Shown: positions 18,200 to 30,348, numbered from the stretch's first letter. The stretch: 64,000 bases of DNA from Massilia sp. erpn (GCF_024400215.1 NZ_CP053748.1:2542001-2606000), one strand, 5' to 3'. Numbers and translations: made by a program. Notes: generated by a model not told the origin, from the sequence alone.

Positions 18200-19327
18200 A
18201 TGCGCGTCCTTCATTTCTACAAGACTTATTACCCCGACTCCTGGGGCGGCATCGAGCAGGTGATACGCCAGATGTGCGTGGGCACCAGCCGCCTGGGCGT
18301 CACCAATGAAGTGCTGACGCTGACGCGCAAGGGCGGGCCGGCGCAGATGGAGATCGAAGGCCACCTGGTGCACCGCGTGCCGCTTGATTTCGAGATCGCC
18401 TCCAACGCCTTTTCCTTCGCCGCCATCCGCCGCCTGGCGCGGCTGGCGCGCAAGGCCGACGTGATCCACTATCACTTCCCCTGGCCCTTCATGGACCTGG
18501 CCCATTTCATGGCGCGCGTGAACAAGCCCAGCCTGGTGACCTACCATTCCGACATCGTGCGCCAGAAAAACCTGTTGCGCGTGTATACGCCGCTCAAGCA
18601 GCGTTTCCTGAAAAGCGTGGATACCATCGTCGCCACCTCGCCCAACTATATGGCCTCCTCGCCGGTGCTGCGCCGTTACCGCCACAAGACGCGCACCATC
18701 ACCTATGGCCTGGACCGCACGATTTATCCGGAACCGCGCGCCGAAATCATGGAGAAATGGCGCGCCGAATGCGGCGAGCGCTTCTTCCTCTTCGTTGGCG
18801 TACTGCGCTACTACAAGGGACTGCACGTCCTGCTCGACGCCATGGCCGGCCTGGATTACCCGGTGGTGATCGTGGGTGCGGGACCGATCGAGCAGGAGCT
18901 CAAGGAGCATGCGGCGCGGCTCAACCTGCACCACGTCAAATTCCTCGGTGCGGTGGAGGAGGAGGACAAGATCGCCCTGCTGAAACTGAGCTATGCCATG
19001 GCCTTCCCCTCGCATCTGCGCTCGGAGGCCTTCGGCATCTCGCTGCTGGAAGGGGCGATGTTCGGCAAGCCCATGATCTCCAGCGAAATCGGCACCGGCA
19101 CCACCTATATCAATGTGGATGGCGAGACCGGCCTGGTGGTGCCGCCCAGCGATGCGCAGGCCTTCCGCGAAGCCATGCGCCAGCTGTGGGAAAACCCGCA
19201 GATGGCGGCCGATATGGGCCGGCGCGCCGAGCAGCGCTATTGGGATTTGTTTACGGCCAAGGCGATGGCGGAAAATTACCTGAAGCTGTACCAGGAACTA
19301 GCGCATCACAAGCAGCATGCCGTTTGA
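18200..19327 (+). CDS. GT4-family glycosyltransferase, second of the D-rhamnose cluster
   Basis: A 375-residue GT-B enzyme. The N terminus shows YYPDSWGGIEQVIRQM, a common opening of WbpZ-like mannosyl/rhamnosyltransferases. The donor site includes FVGVLRYYKGLHVLLDA and the E-x7-E motif SEAFGISLLEGAMFGKP. It follows the previous transferase by 7 bases. Together the four genes could build a short D-rhamnan or decorate lipopolysaccharide. No ABC exporter (wzm/wzt), ligase or chain-initiating transferase is nearby, so the polymer must be completed elsewhere. Confidence 0.85.
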   Translation: MRVLHFYKTYYPDSWGGIEQVIRQMCVGTSRLGVTNEVLTLTRKGGPAQMEIEGHLVHRVPLDFEIASNAFSFAAIRRLARLARKADVIHYHFPWPFMDLAHFMARVNKPSLVTYHSDIVRQKNLLRVYTPLKQRFLKSVDTIVATSPNYMASSPVLRRYRHKTRTITYGLDRTIYPEPRAEIMEKWRAECGERFFLFVGVLRYYKGLHVLLDAMAGLDYPVVIVGAGPIEQELKEHAARLNLHHVKFLGAVEEEDKIALLKLSYAMAFPSHLRSEAFGISLLEGAMFGKPMISSEIGTGTTYINVDGETGLVVPPSDAQAFREAMRQLWENPQMAADMGRRAEQRYWDLFTAKAMAENYLKLYQELAHHKQHAV

Positions 19328-19466
19328 TCTTTGTCAAAGCGCTGTCATGCTTGCCGCTTAAGATAGGCGCCGGACTCCTTGCTCTGGCCGTGGTCCGCAG
19401 GTTCCGGCCGAACATGCAACGCACAGGCCAGGCCAGCGCGGGAGTTCACCTTCCCGCCAGCTTTCC

Positions 19467-20494
19467 TTATTGCGGCTGCGCTTGCGCCGCTTCTTCCTTC
19501 ACGGTCTCCTGTTCCGCCCAGCGCAGGCGGATGGCGTCGACCTGCGCGATCTGCGCCAGGAAAAGATCGACCAGGGCCGGGTCGAAGTGCTGGCCGCGCT
19601 GCTCGCGCAGATAAGTGAGCGCTTCCTCCAGCGGCCAGGCGCGCTTGTAAGGGCGGGCCGAGGTCAGGGCGTCGAACACGTCGGCAATGGCGACGATGCG
19701 GCCTTCCAGCGGAATTTCCTCCCCCTTCAAGCCTTTCGGATAGCCGCTGCCATCCCATTTCTCGTGGTGGCTGAGGGCGATATTGCGCGCCAGGCGCAGC
19801 ATGCCGTGGGTATGCTCGCCGATGATTTCAGCGCCGATGGCGGCATGCGACTGCATGATCTTCCATTCATCGGCATCGAGCTTGCCCGGCTTTTGCAGGA
19901 TGCGGTCGGGAATGCCGATCTTGCCGACATCGTGCATCGGCGCGGCGTGCAGCAGGTCGTCGGCTTCGGCTTCGTTCAGGCCGGCCGCCACGCCCAGCAG
20001 GCGGGCGTAATGGCTCATGCGGATCACGTGCAGGCCGGTTTCATTGTCCTTGTACTCGGCCGCCAGCCCGAGGCGCTGCACGATCTGCAGGCGCGTTTCG
20101 CGCAGCTCGTCGATGCGCACCAGCGACAGGTGGGTGCGCACGCGGGCGCGCACGATGGGCGGGCTGAGCGGCTTGGTGATGTAGTCGACGGCGCCGGCCT
20201 CGAAGCCGATCACCTCGTCGGCCGGATCGCTCAAGGCGGTGACGAAGATGACGGGAATGGCGGCGGTGCCGCTATCGGCCTTCAGCGCGCGGCAGACTTC
20301 ATAGCCGGTCATCCCGGGCAGCATCACGTCGAGCAGGATCAGGTTGGGCTGCTCCTGGCGTGCCAGTTCCAGTGCGCGCTGGCCGTCCTTGGCGAACACC
20401 AGGCGGTAATGGTCCTGCAGGATCTGGCGCAGCAGCTGCAGATTGCCGGCTTCATCATCCACGGCCAGAATCAGGGGTTGCTTGGATGGCTGGG

Positions 20495-20498
<4 letters not shown>
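19467..20498 (-). CDS. REC-HD-GYP cyclic-di-GMP phosphodiesterase
   Basis: A 343-residue response regulator. Residues 1-125 form a receiver (VDDEAGN, LLDVMLPGMTG, TKPLSP). The rest is an HD-GYP domain with HDVGKIGIPD and HHEKWDGSGYPKGL, the metal-binding and signature residues of cyclic-di-GMP phosphodiesterases. A short Gln/Glu-rich tail follows. Its start overlaps the stop of the MHYT-domain hybrid kinase by 4 bases (ATGA), so the two are co-translated and are probably cognate partners. It is convergent with the glycosyltransferase gene across about 140 bases in which I see nothing distinct. Confidence 0.93.
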
Positions 20499-23851
<3,353 letters not shown>

Positions 23852-23984
23852 GGCGGACGGGGTAAAAGCAAAATACGGACTGAACTGTGCCACATTAACA
23901 TAGTTCAGCCCGGAAACACTGATTCATTGCCAAAGAGAACTAAAAAATGGCATTAAGCAACAACATCGCGCAATGCCATCCAGC

Positions 23985-25580
23985 TCAAGCGGCTTTTGCC
24001 TCCACTTCCGGAGTGTGCGGCGGCGCCTGCAGCGACCAGACGCTGGCCGGGTCGCCCGTGCGGCCGCGGCGCAGCGTGGCGCGCGCCATGCGCCAGAAGG
24101 CCCAGGCAAAGCCCAGCGCCACCAGATTGACGCCGCTGACGATGCCGCGGCCCTGCCACAGGGCCGAGAAGGGATCGCTGCCGCTTTGCCACCATTGCGC
24201 GAAAGGCAAGGCCAGGGCCAGTGCGGCGCACAGCAGCAGCAGCTCGTGCGCGGCGCGCGCCGGCGGCCGCAGGCCGGCCCAGACGATGGCGCCGAAGAAG
24301 ACGGCGAAGTAAGCGCCTTCCTCCCAGGCCGGCAAGGCGCCGGCCGGCAGCGCCAGCAGCTTGTTGACGAGGAAGACGGCGCCCACGCCGGCCACGCTGC
24401 CCAGGCAGAAGCCGACGGTGAGCTTGGCCATCCAGCGGCTGCTGCGCGTCTGCGCCCCGCTGCGCTTGCGGCGCGCCTCGATCCACAGCAGATTGCCGCT
24501 GTAGAAGAGGAAGGCGCCCGCCAGGCCAAGAATGAAATACACCCACTTCACCGCATAGCCGCCGAAGCCGCCGAAGTGCAGGGTCTGCAGGCCGCGCAGG
24601 AAGGTGGTGCCGGCGCTGAACTGGGCCGGCTGCAGCACGCGCAGCACCTTGCCGCTGCTGGAGTTCAGCACCACCACGCTCATCGCGTTGAGCGTGCCTT
24701 CGTGGGTCTGGCCGTACACTTCCACCTGGCCGTTGGCGTCGCCCGCATGCTTGTAATACATCTGGCCGATCCGCATCTGCGGCGCTGCGCGCTGCACGAT
24801 CTGCATCAGCTGCGGCGCCGGCAGCAGGGGCGCAGCCACGCCGGCCGGCTTGACCGGCGCGCTGGCGTAGATGTCGGACTGGATCAGGTCCAGCAGCTTG
24901 CCGTCGAAGACCAGGTACTGGAAGGGCGCCATCAGCAGGATGCCCAGGCACAGGATGGCGCTGCTCCAGGCATACATCAGGTGGAAGGGCAGGGACAGGA
25001 TGCCCACCGCGTTGTGCGCGTCCTGCCACATGCGCTTCAGGTTCTTGCCGATGCGCAGGGCGAACAAGTCCTTGAGGAAGCCGGGTGCGTAAATCACCAC
25101 GCCGCTGGCCAGCGCCAGGCCATACAGCACGCAGACGATGCCCAGCACATAAATGCCGGCGGCGGCGGGCAGGCCGGCCGTGTAGTGCAGGCGGTAGAGG
25201 AAGTGCGACAGCTCCGATTCCGGCTTGGCGTCGGCCAGCGCGCCATGCGCGTCCAGGCGCCAGGCATGCTCGGTTTCGCTGCCATCCTTGTGGTGCTCGT
25301 CCCACTGCAGGCGCAGCACCGGTTCGTGCTCGCTCGGCAGGATCAGGCCGAAATGCTCGGCCGCCTTGGGCTGGGCGCGCAGCACGGCATCCACCAGCTG
25401 CTGGGCGTTGGCGGTGGGCTGCATGGCTGCCACGCGCGCGCCGCGCACCTCCCATTCGCCCAGTTCCTCGTGGAAGATGGTGATGGCGCCGGCAAAGAAG
25501 GCGATGAACAGGCCGAAGCCCGCGACCAGGCCGACCCAGGTATGCAGCGCGATATAGCTGCGCAGAGTCGCCGCCTTCAT
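23985..25580 (-). CDS. PepSY-associated membrane protein of an iron-uptake operon
   Basis: A 531-residue inner-membrane protein. The start LRSYIALHTWVGLVAG and the segments FLYRLHYTAG, WQDAHNAVGILSLPFHLMYAWS and GLQTLHFGGFGGYAVKWVYF, each with His residues in or beside membrane helices, are typical of PepSY-associated proteins (PiuB/FoxB/FhuF-related). Such proteins are thought to reduce ferric siderophores at the inner membrane, perhaps using haem bound by those histidines. It is the last gene of a Fur-controlled operon; its ATG overlaps the previous stop by 4 bases. The role in iron release is inferred from family and context. Confidence 0.85.
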   Translation of the reverse strand: MKAATLRSYIALHTWVGLVAGFGLFIAFFAGAITIFHEELGEWEVRGARVAAMQPTANAQQLVDAVLRAQPKAAEHFGLILPSEHEPVLRLQWDEHHKDGSETEHAWRLDAHGALADAKPESELSHFLYRLHYTAGLPAAAGIYVLGIVCVLYGLALASGVVIYAPGFLKDLFALRIGKNLKRMWQDAHNAVGILSLPFHLMYAWSSAILCLGILLMAPFQYLVFDGKLLDLIQSDIYASAPVKPAGVAAPLLPAPQLMQIVQRAAPQMRIGQMYYKHAGDANGQVEVYGQTHEGTLNAMSVVVLNSSSGKVLRVLQPAQFSAGTTFLRGLQTLHFGGFGGYAVKWVYFILGLAGAFLFYSGNLLWIEARRKRSGAQTRSSRWMAKLTVGFCLGSVAGVGAVFLVNKLLALPAGALPAWEEGAYFAVFFGAIVWAGLRPPARAAHELLLLCAALALALPFAQWWQSGSDPFSALWQGRGIVSGVNLVALGFAWAFWRMARATLRRGRTGDPASVWSLQAPPHTPEVEAKAA

Positions 25581-25846
25581 GCCGCCACCTTCACCAGGCC
25601 GCTGGCCTTCAGTGCATACATCAGCCCATAGGCGAGGAGCGTGGCGCCTCCCAGCCACAGCCAGGCGCGCGCCCCGCTGCGGAAGGCGAAGGCCAGCGTC
25701 ATCACGCCGACCCAGGCCAGGAAGAACAGCACCAGCGCCGGCAGGGTGTAGAAGCGCTGGTCGCCGCTGAGCAGGGCCGCGATGCCGACCAGGGCCACCG
25801 CCAGCGGCAGGCCGAGGAAGAAGGCGGCTGTCGATTTACCCCACAT
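25577..25846 (-). CDS. DUF3649-like small membrane protein of an iron-uptake operon
   Basis: An 89-residue protein with three hydrophobic segments (about residues 6-25, 33-52 and 58-80). The ATG chosen has GGAGG 8 bases upstream and overlaps the preceding gene by 11 bases. The RSGARAWLWLGG part fits DUF3649 proteins, which are found with PepSY proteins and TonB receptors. Function is unknown; the position suggests an accessory role in ferric-siderophore processing at the inner membrane. Confidence 0.7.
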   Translation of the reverse strand: MWGKSTAAFFLGLPLAVALVGIAALLSGDQRFYTLPALVLFFLAWVGVMTLAFAFRSGARAWLWLGGATLLAYGLMYALKASGLVKVAA

Positions 25847-26102
25847 GGCGCGACCTCCGGTAAGCATCGAGATAGGGCAGGGCCACCAGGGCCAGCATGA
25901 AGCCGGACAGGGCGACGAAAACGCCGCACCAGAAGCCGTAGGCGGCGTTGCCCGCTAGCGCGGCGAGCGCCAGCAAGGGCAGGGCGCCGCAGCGCAGCAG
26001 GCGCGCCTGGGCGCGCGCGCCCGGCAGCAAGGTCTGGTGCGGAGAAGCCAGGTACAGGGCGCAGGCAGCCAGCGTGGCGGTGAAAATGCTAAGCCAGTTC
26101 AT
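25836..26102 (-). CDS. DUF3325-like small membrane protein of an iron-uptake operon
   Basis: An 88-residue protein with three hydrophobic stretches. The CALYLASPHQ motif near the N terminus and the C-terminal ALVALPYL are typical of DUF3325, a family that occurs between TonB-dependent receptors and PepSY proteins. An AAGGAC ribosome site precedes the ATG. It starts 11 bases after the receptor's stop codon and overlaps the next gene. No catalytic residues are recognisable. Confidence 0.72.
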   Translation of the reverse strand: MNWLSIFTATLAACALYLASPHQTLLPGARAQARLLRCGALPLLALAALAGNAAYGFWCGVFVALSGFMLALVALPYLDAYRRSRHVG

Positions 26103-26113
26103 TCTTGTCCTTT

Positions 26114-28258
26114 TCAGATGCGGCCTTCGATGCCGAAGCCGATGCGGCGGCCCTTGCCCTGCACCACGTTATGCCGGCCCGGCACGGTATTGATCGCGCC
26201 GGAGGTGATATACGTGTGGTTCAGCAGATTGCTGCCGTAGGCGAACAGGCTCAGACCATTGGTGAAGGTGTAGCCTGCCTTGCCTCCGAGCAGGGTGCGG
26301 CCGCCATTGCGCTCTTCGTTTTCGGCGCCGGAATAGGAACCGCCTTCATGCGTCAGGTGCAGGTTGAGCAGGGCGCGGCCCGGCTTCCAGCTGAAGCCCG
26401 CCGATTGCGTCTGGCGCGGCGAGCGGCCGAATTCGTGGCCGCTGTAGTCGCCCAGCGGCGACTGGAATTCGATGAAGCGGCTGCGCGACAGGCCAAGCGC
26501 TCCGAACACTTCCACCTCGCGCGTCAGCATGCCGCGCACTTCCAGCTCCAGGCCGCGCAGGCGCGAGCTGCCGGCATTGACCACGAAGTTGTCGATGGTG
26601 GTGTTGCGCGAGATATTCACCTGCTGCTTGCTCCAGTCGATCTGGTACAGGTTCGCGGCCAGGAAGAAATTGCCCGGCAGCGTGCCTTTCAGCGACAGGT
26701 CGTAGTTCTTGGTGAACTCGGGCGCATAGGCGTTCGGGCCGCGCTGATAGCTGTAACCCACGCCGCCGCTGCGGTAGCCGCGCTGTGCGGTGGCGCCGGC
26801 CACCCAGTCGCCGTTCAGCGCATAGCGCAGGCCCAGCTTGGGCAGCCACACCTTGTTGTCGGACGAGACGTCGCGCACGCCGTCGGCGTTGAAGATGCCG
26901 GCGCCGATCAGTTGGCCCATCACCATCTGCGCCATGGGCGAAGTGCCCGTGGTCTCGGTGCCGACCACGCGGGTCTGCTTCTCGGCGTCGTAGCGCAGGC
27001 CGGCCGTATAGGTCAGCGCGCCCACGCTGTAATCGGCCTCGCCGAACACGGCGCGGTTGCGCGTGCGGTTGCTTTCCAGGTTGCGGCGGTGGATAAAGTC
27101 GCTGTCGAAGCTGGCGCAGGCGGCCGCGCTGGGGCACTGGCCCGCCGAATTGAGCACGAAGGACACCGGCACGCGGAAGCCGTCGTCGGTGCTGGCCGTG
27201 TCACGGCCATAGTAGACGCCGGCCACGCCCTTCAGCGCGTTGCCGGCCAGCGTGGTGGCGAAGTTGGCGCGCGCTTCCTGCGTCAGCTCGCGGTTCTTGC
27301 GCATGCCGGTCTGGGTGCCCTGGTTCAGCTCCGTGTAATCGTAATCGCTGGCGCGGGTGTAGCGGTTGTGGGCATAACCGGTCAGCAGGGTGATGTCGGC
27401 GCCGCCCAGCGCGAAGGTCTGTTCCAGCGCCATATTGCGGCTGCGGTTGTCGATGGCGCTGGCCTCGTTGGCGAGCGCGATGCGCTCCCGCGCCTGGCGC
27501 GTCACCGCTTCCACCTGGGCGTCGCCCTTGCGGTATTTGGATTCGGACAGCGTGAGCATGGCCTGATAGCGCTCGCCCCATGGCGTCAGGCGCAGCTTGC
27601 CGCGCGCCGTGTGGCCGGTTTCCTTGTCCCAGTGCTTCTCGTTGCGGGTGGCGTTGAAATTGTCGCCGCCGTCGCGGTATTGCTCGATGCTGAAGCGGGC
27701 CGCCGCCACCTGCTCGGCCAGTGCGCCGCCGCCGGCAAAGGCCGCCCGGTAGGAGCTCTTGTTGCCGGCGCCGATGCGGGCATTGAAGTCGCGCTGGTCC
27801 TGCGGATCGCGGGTTTTCACCACCAGGGCGCCGGCCAGGGAGTTGCGGCCCTGGTTGGTCGATTGCGGGCCGCGCAGCACTTCCACGCGTTCGGCGTCCC
27901 ACACCGGAAGATTGGAAATATCCTGGGCGAAGCCGCTTTGCTGCACGCCGTCGCTGGTGACGCTGATGGTGCGCCCGCTGCCGCCGCTGGTCGGCCCGGC
28001 CAGCGGAATGCCGCGGATGGCCAGCTCGGCGCCAGTTCCCACATTGGCCATCTGGCGTACCACTTCCTCGATATTGTTCAGGCCCGCCTCGGCGATCTGG
28101 CGCCGGTTGCGGATGCCGATGCTGGTGCTGCTGTCGGCCTCGGTCCGTTTCAATTTATCGCCGCTGATGACGACGGTCTCGATGCCGCTTTCCTCAGCCT
28201 GCGCCTGCCAGCACAGCAGGACACCGGATACCGCAAGTACCACAACCTTAAACTGCAT
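26114..28258 (-). CDS. TonB-dependent siderophore receptor
   Basis: A 714-residue outer-membrane receptor. A signal peptide (about 1-21) is followed by a TonB-box-like ETVVISG, a plug domain (ELAIRGIPLAGPTSGG, ERVEVLRGPQST) and a beta-barrel ending in the typical aromatic-rich GRRIGFGIEGRI. Such receptors import ferric siderophores using energy from TonB/ExbBD, which are not in this window. AAGGGGA precedes the ATG. Two Fur boxes lie 25-73 bases upstream, so the operon is expected to be induced by iron starvation. The specific siderophore cannot be told from the sequence. Confidence 0.93.
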   Translation of the reverse strand: MQFKVVVLAVSGVLLCWQAQAEESGIETVVISGDKLKRTEADSSTSIGIRNRRQIAEAGLNNIEEVVRQMANVGTGAELAIRGIPLAGPTSGGSGRTISVTSDGVQQSGFAQDISNLPVWDAERVEVLRGPQSTNQGRNSLAGALVVKTRDPQDQRDFNARIGAGNKSSYRAAFAGGGALAEQVAAARFSIEQYRDGGDNFNATRNEKHWDKETGHTARGKLRLTPWGERYQAMLTLSESKYRKGDAQVEAVTRQARERIALANEASAIDNRSRNMALEQTFALGGADITLLTGYAHNRYTRASDYDYTELNQGTQTGMRKNRELTQEARANFATTLAGNALKGVAGVYYGRDTASTDDGFRVPVSFVLNSAGQCPSAAACASFDSDFIHRRNLESNRTRNRAVFGEADYSVGALTYTAGLRYDAEKQTRVVGTETTGTSPMAQMVMGQLIGAGIFNADGVRDVSSDNKVWLPKLGLRYALNGDWVAGATAQRGYRSGGVGYSYQRGPNAYAPEFTKNYDLSLKGTLPGNFFLAANLYQIDWSKQQVNISRNTTIDNFVVNAGSSRLRGLELEVRGMLTREVEVFGALGLSRSRFIEFQSPLGDYSGHEFGRSPRQTQSAGFSWKPGRALLNLHLTHEGGSYSGAENEERNGGRTLLGGKAGYTFTNGLSLFAYGSNLLNHTYITSGAINTVPGRHNVVQGKGRRIGFGIEGRI

Positions 28259-28282
28259 ACATTCCCCTTGTCGCGCTTATTT

Positions 28283-28331
28283 TTAAATGAGAATCATTAC
28301 CAATAGTGAATAGTAAATGATAATCATTGCC
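28283..28331 (-). promoter_or_regulatory. Two tandem Fur boxes
   Basis: Two 19-bp sites, TTAAATGAGAATCATTACC (28283-28301) and GTAAATGATAATCATTGCC (28313-28331), match the Fur consensus GATAATGATAATCATTATC at most positions; the second holds the perfect core AATGATAATCATT. Their centres are 30 bases apart. They lie just upstream of the TonB receptor gene on the other strand and should mediate iron-dependent repression of the four-gene operon. Confidence 0.9.
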
Positions 28332-28510
28332 AACCAAAGTTATTTTTCTGCTGGTAAGACCGCAACGCTACGCGTGACTTTTGCTGACAATTGAGCAATG
28401 TGAAGTTTTATATAATTTTAGCGCAGGCAGCAGCCCGTCCGTGACTGGCGGCGTAGCGGGATTCGGCGCCGGAGCGGTCATGTCTTTTTAACTGTTCAAG
28501 GAGGAAAGGT

Positions 28511-29068
28511 ATGTTCCGAAAGATGCTATGTGGCGTCACGCTGGCCGCGAGCGCGCTACCCGCACTCGCCGATGAAATTGCCCTGCGCTTCATGTATTCC
28601 GGCCATTTCGAGGAAAGAGGGGAGTTTTTTGACTGGGTGCCCGGCCCCTGGCTGGGCGGCACTTTCCGCGGCGAGGATCGCAATCACGATGGGGTGCTGG
28701 AACTGAGCGAATTATCGATGTTGCAGATCCAGGGCGCCAATTACCTGGGCTGCCGGCAACCGGGCAGCCACTGCGCCATCGATTATTTTTTCTATCGCGC
28801 GGATGGGACGCTGTCCTTCAGCAGCTATTGGGACGCCTTCTTCGACGGTAGTTCCTATGGCTCGAGCCGCATCATTTCCGGCGAATACGAGATCGAGACC
28901 CTGGACCATGAGCCCTATTTCGTTTACCGCTATTTCACGCCGCAGACGACGCTCAGCATCACGCCGGTCCCTGAACCTGCCGCCTATCTGATGTTGGGGG
29001 CGGGCTTGCTGGGTGTCGGCGCGCTGGCGCGCCGCAGCAAACGCCGCGGCGCCGAGGCCCAGGTTTAA
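28511..29068 (+). CDS. PEP-CTERM protein with an EF-hand-like loop
   Basis: A 185-residue secreted protein with a strong ribosome site (AAGGAGG) before ATG, a signal peptide (MFRKMLCGVTLAASALPALA) and a C-terminal PEP-CTERM signal: VPEP at 153-156, a hydrophobic helix and an Arg-rich tail (RRSKRR). The tripartite tail directs proteins to exosortase and archaeosortase-like processing, often in biofilm-forming bacteria. Residues 56-67 (DRNHDGVLELSE) form a 12-residue EF-hand calcium loop with Asp/Asn/Asp/Glu at the coordinating positions. The exosortase gene is not here. The first three dozen bases of the 250-base upstream region are shared with the divergent Fur-controlled promoter. Confidence 0.85.
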   Translation: MFRKMLCGVTLAASALPALADEIALRFMYSGHFEERGEFFDWVPGPWLGGTFRGEDRNHDGVLELSELSMLQIQGANYLGCRQPGSHCAIDYFFYRADGTLSFSSYWDAFFDGSSYGSSRIISGEYEIETLDHEPYFVYRYFTPQTTLSITPVPEPAAYLMLGAGLLGVGALARRSKRRGAEAQV

Positions 29069-29084
29069 GCGCGGTTCAGGCGTA

Positions 29085-29606
29085 TCAGGCCGGGCGGAAG
29101 GCGCGGATTTCGCTGCGTGCCGCCTTGGCCAGCATGGCCAGGTCCACCCCCAGCACACGCAAGGCACGCACTGCTGTGCCGTACTGGGCCGAACTCACGG
29201 CCAGCAGCACATGGGCGCCCAGCAGCGGCAGGGCGCCATCTTCCTCTTTCTTATGTTCGTTCAGTTGCTGGAGCAGGGCCTGGGCCGAGGCCTGGGCGCG
29301 ATACAGGCCGCCCGCCGGCGGCAGCGCCGCATCCTGCTGCACCTCTTCGGGCAGCGCAGCCACGTCGGCGAACTGCATGGCTTCCTGATGCTGGCGGGCG
29401 ATGGCGGCGCGGTACTGCTCCGGCGCCACGTTTATGCGTTGTAGGGCCAGGCGCGCCGTGCCGTCCGGCAGATCGAGGGCGGCGAGGATGAAATGCTCGG
29501 CCCCGGCCAGCGCCTGGCCATCGGCATTGGCATGTTTTTCCGCGCCTTCGCATAGACGCTTGATGGTGCCCATATCGCGCAAACGCTGCTTAATCCTGTC
29601 AAACAT
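29085..29606 (-). CDS. Stand-alone Clp N-terminal-domain protein
   Basis: A 173-residue protein starting MFDRIKQRLRDMGTIKRLCEGAEKHA. Its two helical repeats (EHFILAALDLPDGTARLALQRI and a second around LLGAHVLLAVSSAQYGTAVRAL) match the Clp-N repeats of ClpA/ClpB/ClpC, which recognise substrates or adaptors. There is no ATPase or protease domain, so it may be an adaptor or decoy for a Clp machine, or a ligand-binding partner of the upstream regulator. The gene lies 23 bases after a small HTH protein gene on the same strand. A longer reading into that gene was rejected because it is in a different frame. Confidence 0.82.
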   Translation of the reverse strand: MFDRIKQRLRDMGTIKRLCEGAEKHANADGQALAGAEHFILAALDLPDGTARLALQRINVAPEQYRAAIARQHQEAMQFADVAALPEEVQQDAALPPAGGLYRAQASAQALLQQLNEHKKEEDGALPLLGAHVLLAVSSAQYGTAVRALRVLGVDLAMLAKAARSEIRAFRPA

Positions 29607-29629
29607 TGCTGCTCCTAGAGTAGAGGGAT

Positions 29630-29839
29630 TCAATCCTGCGCCAGGCCGGCCAGGCGCTTGTGCGCCGCCTGCTTGGATACGCCCAGTGCTTCGGCGATCT
29701 GCGACCAGGACCAGCCCTGCCGCAAAGCCGCCTTCACGGCGCTGCGTTCCAGCTTGTCCGCCGTCAGGCGCAGGGCGACCACCGCCGCCAGCGCTTCGGC
29801 CGGGTCGTCGGGGGAGGGGAGGGTTTTCAATGAGCTCAT
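29630..29839 (-). CDS. Small HTH DNA-binding protein
   Basis: A 69-residue protein. Residues 30-65 carry a clear helix-turn-helix: LERSAVKAALRQGWSWSQIAEALGVSKQ continuing to AAHKRLAGL (about 36 residues). The N terminus is a short helical arm rich in Ala and acidic residues. No effector domain is present; the downstream Clp-N protein could supply one. An ordered array of half-sites overlaps its promoter and start codon, which suggests autoregulation. The mRNA appears to be leaderless, because the -10 box ends only about 7 bases before the ATG. Confidence 0.8.
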   Translation of the reverse strand: MSSLKTLPSPDDPAEALAAVVALRLTADKLERSAVKAALRQGWSWSQIAEALGVSKQAAHKRLAGLAQD

Positions 29840-29888
29840 TTGTCAATCTTAGTTGACGATGTCGGTATCGTCAACAAAAATTGACGAT
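29839..29888 (-). promoter_or_regulatory. Promoter and four-half-site operator array of the HTH/Clp-N operon
   Basis: Four 8-bp half-sites alternate in orientation with exactly 6 bases between each: TTTGTCAA, TTGACGAT, ATCGTCAA, TTGACGAT (starts at 29839, 29853, 29867, 29881). The middle pair is a perfect inverted repeat. Read on the minus strand the region also holds TTGACG, a 17-base spacer and TAAGAT, a good sigma70 promoter that the array covers completely. The array runs into the start codon of the HTH gene, so binding should block transcription. Confidence 0.75.
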
Positions 29889-29979
29889 GCGGGCTTTGCA
29901 ATTTGATTTTTATCTAGCGCTTTAGCGAACTGAGCTGGGATGCAGAGTGAGATAATGAAGGCTCTTCAGCGAGGTTCAT

Positions 29980-30309
29980 ATGAGGGCCGCAGCCTTTGAT
30001 ACCCACAAGTACGCAAAGCGGCTGATGGACGCTGGCGTTACGCCGGCCCACGCCGATATTCAGGCCGAAACCATGGGTGCCATGATGGCTGAGCTGGCTG
30101 CAAATACCACGGCACTGGAGAAGCATGAGCTGCGCAATGCGGCGGAAATCGATGTGTTTGGCGCCAAGCTGGACAAGGCGGTCGCGGAACTGAGCCAGAA
30201 GATCAGCGAAACCAGCCAGAACTCGATGCGCTGGACCCTGAGCATCTGTGTCGCCTTTGGCCTGATACAGACCAGCGCCCTGGTGCTCATCATGTTCAAA
30301 CTCATATGA
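29980..30309 (+). CDS. CCDC90/DUF1640-like coiled-coil membrane protein
   Basis: A 109-residue protein. The N-terminal FDTHKYAKRLMDAGVTPAHA motif, followed by a coiled coil (residues 30-80) and one C-terminal membrane helix (about 85-107), is the layout of the CCDC90/DUF1640 family, to which the mitochondrial calcium uniporter regulator MCUR1 belongs. Bacterial members have no agreed function. A GAGG site precedes the ATG. A hairpin terminator follows 12 bases after the stop. Confidence 0.75.
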   Translation: MRAAAFDTHKYAKRLMDAGVTPAHADIQAETMGAMMAELAANTTALEKHELRNAAEIDVFGAKLDKAVAELSQKISETSQNSMRWTLSICVAFGLIQTSALVLIMFKLI

Positions 30310-30320
30310 AGCGGAAATAA

Positions 30321-30348
30321 AAAAAGCACTGAATAATCAGTGCTTTTT
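30321..30348. terminator. Bidirectional rho-independent terminator
   Basis: A perfect 12-bp stem, AAAAAGCACTGA and TCAGTGCTTTTT, with the loop ATAA. A- and T-runs on both sides let it work in either direction, ending the coiled-coil gene on the plus strand and the tRNA-Leu transcript on the minus strand. Confidence 0.92.
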
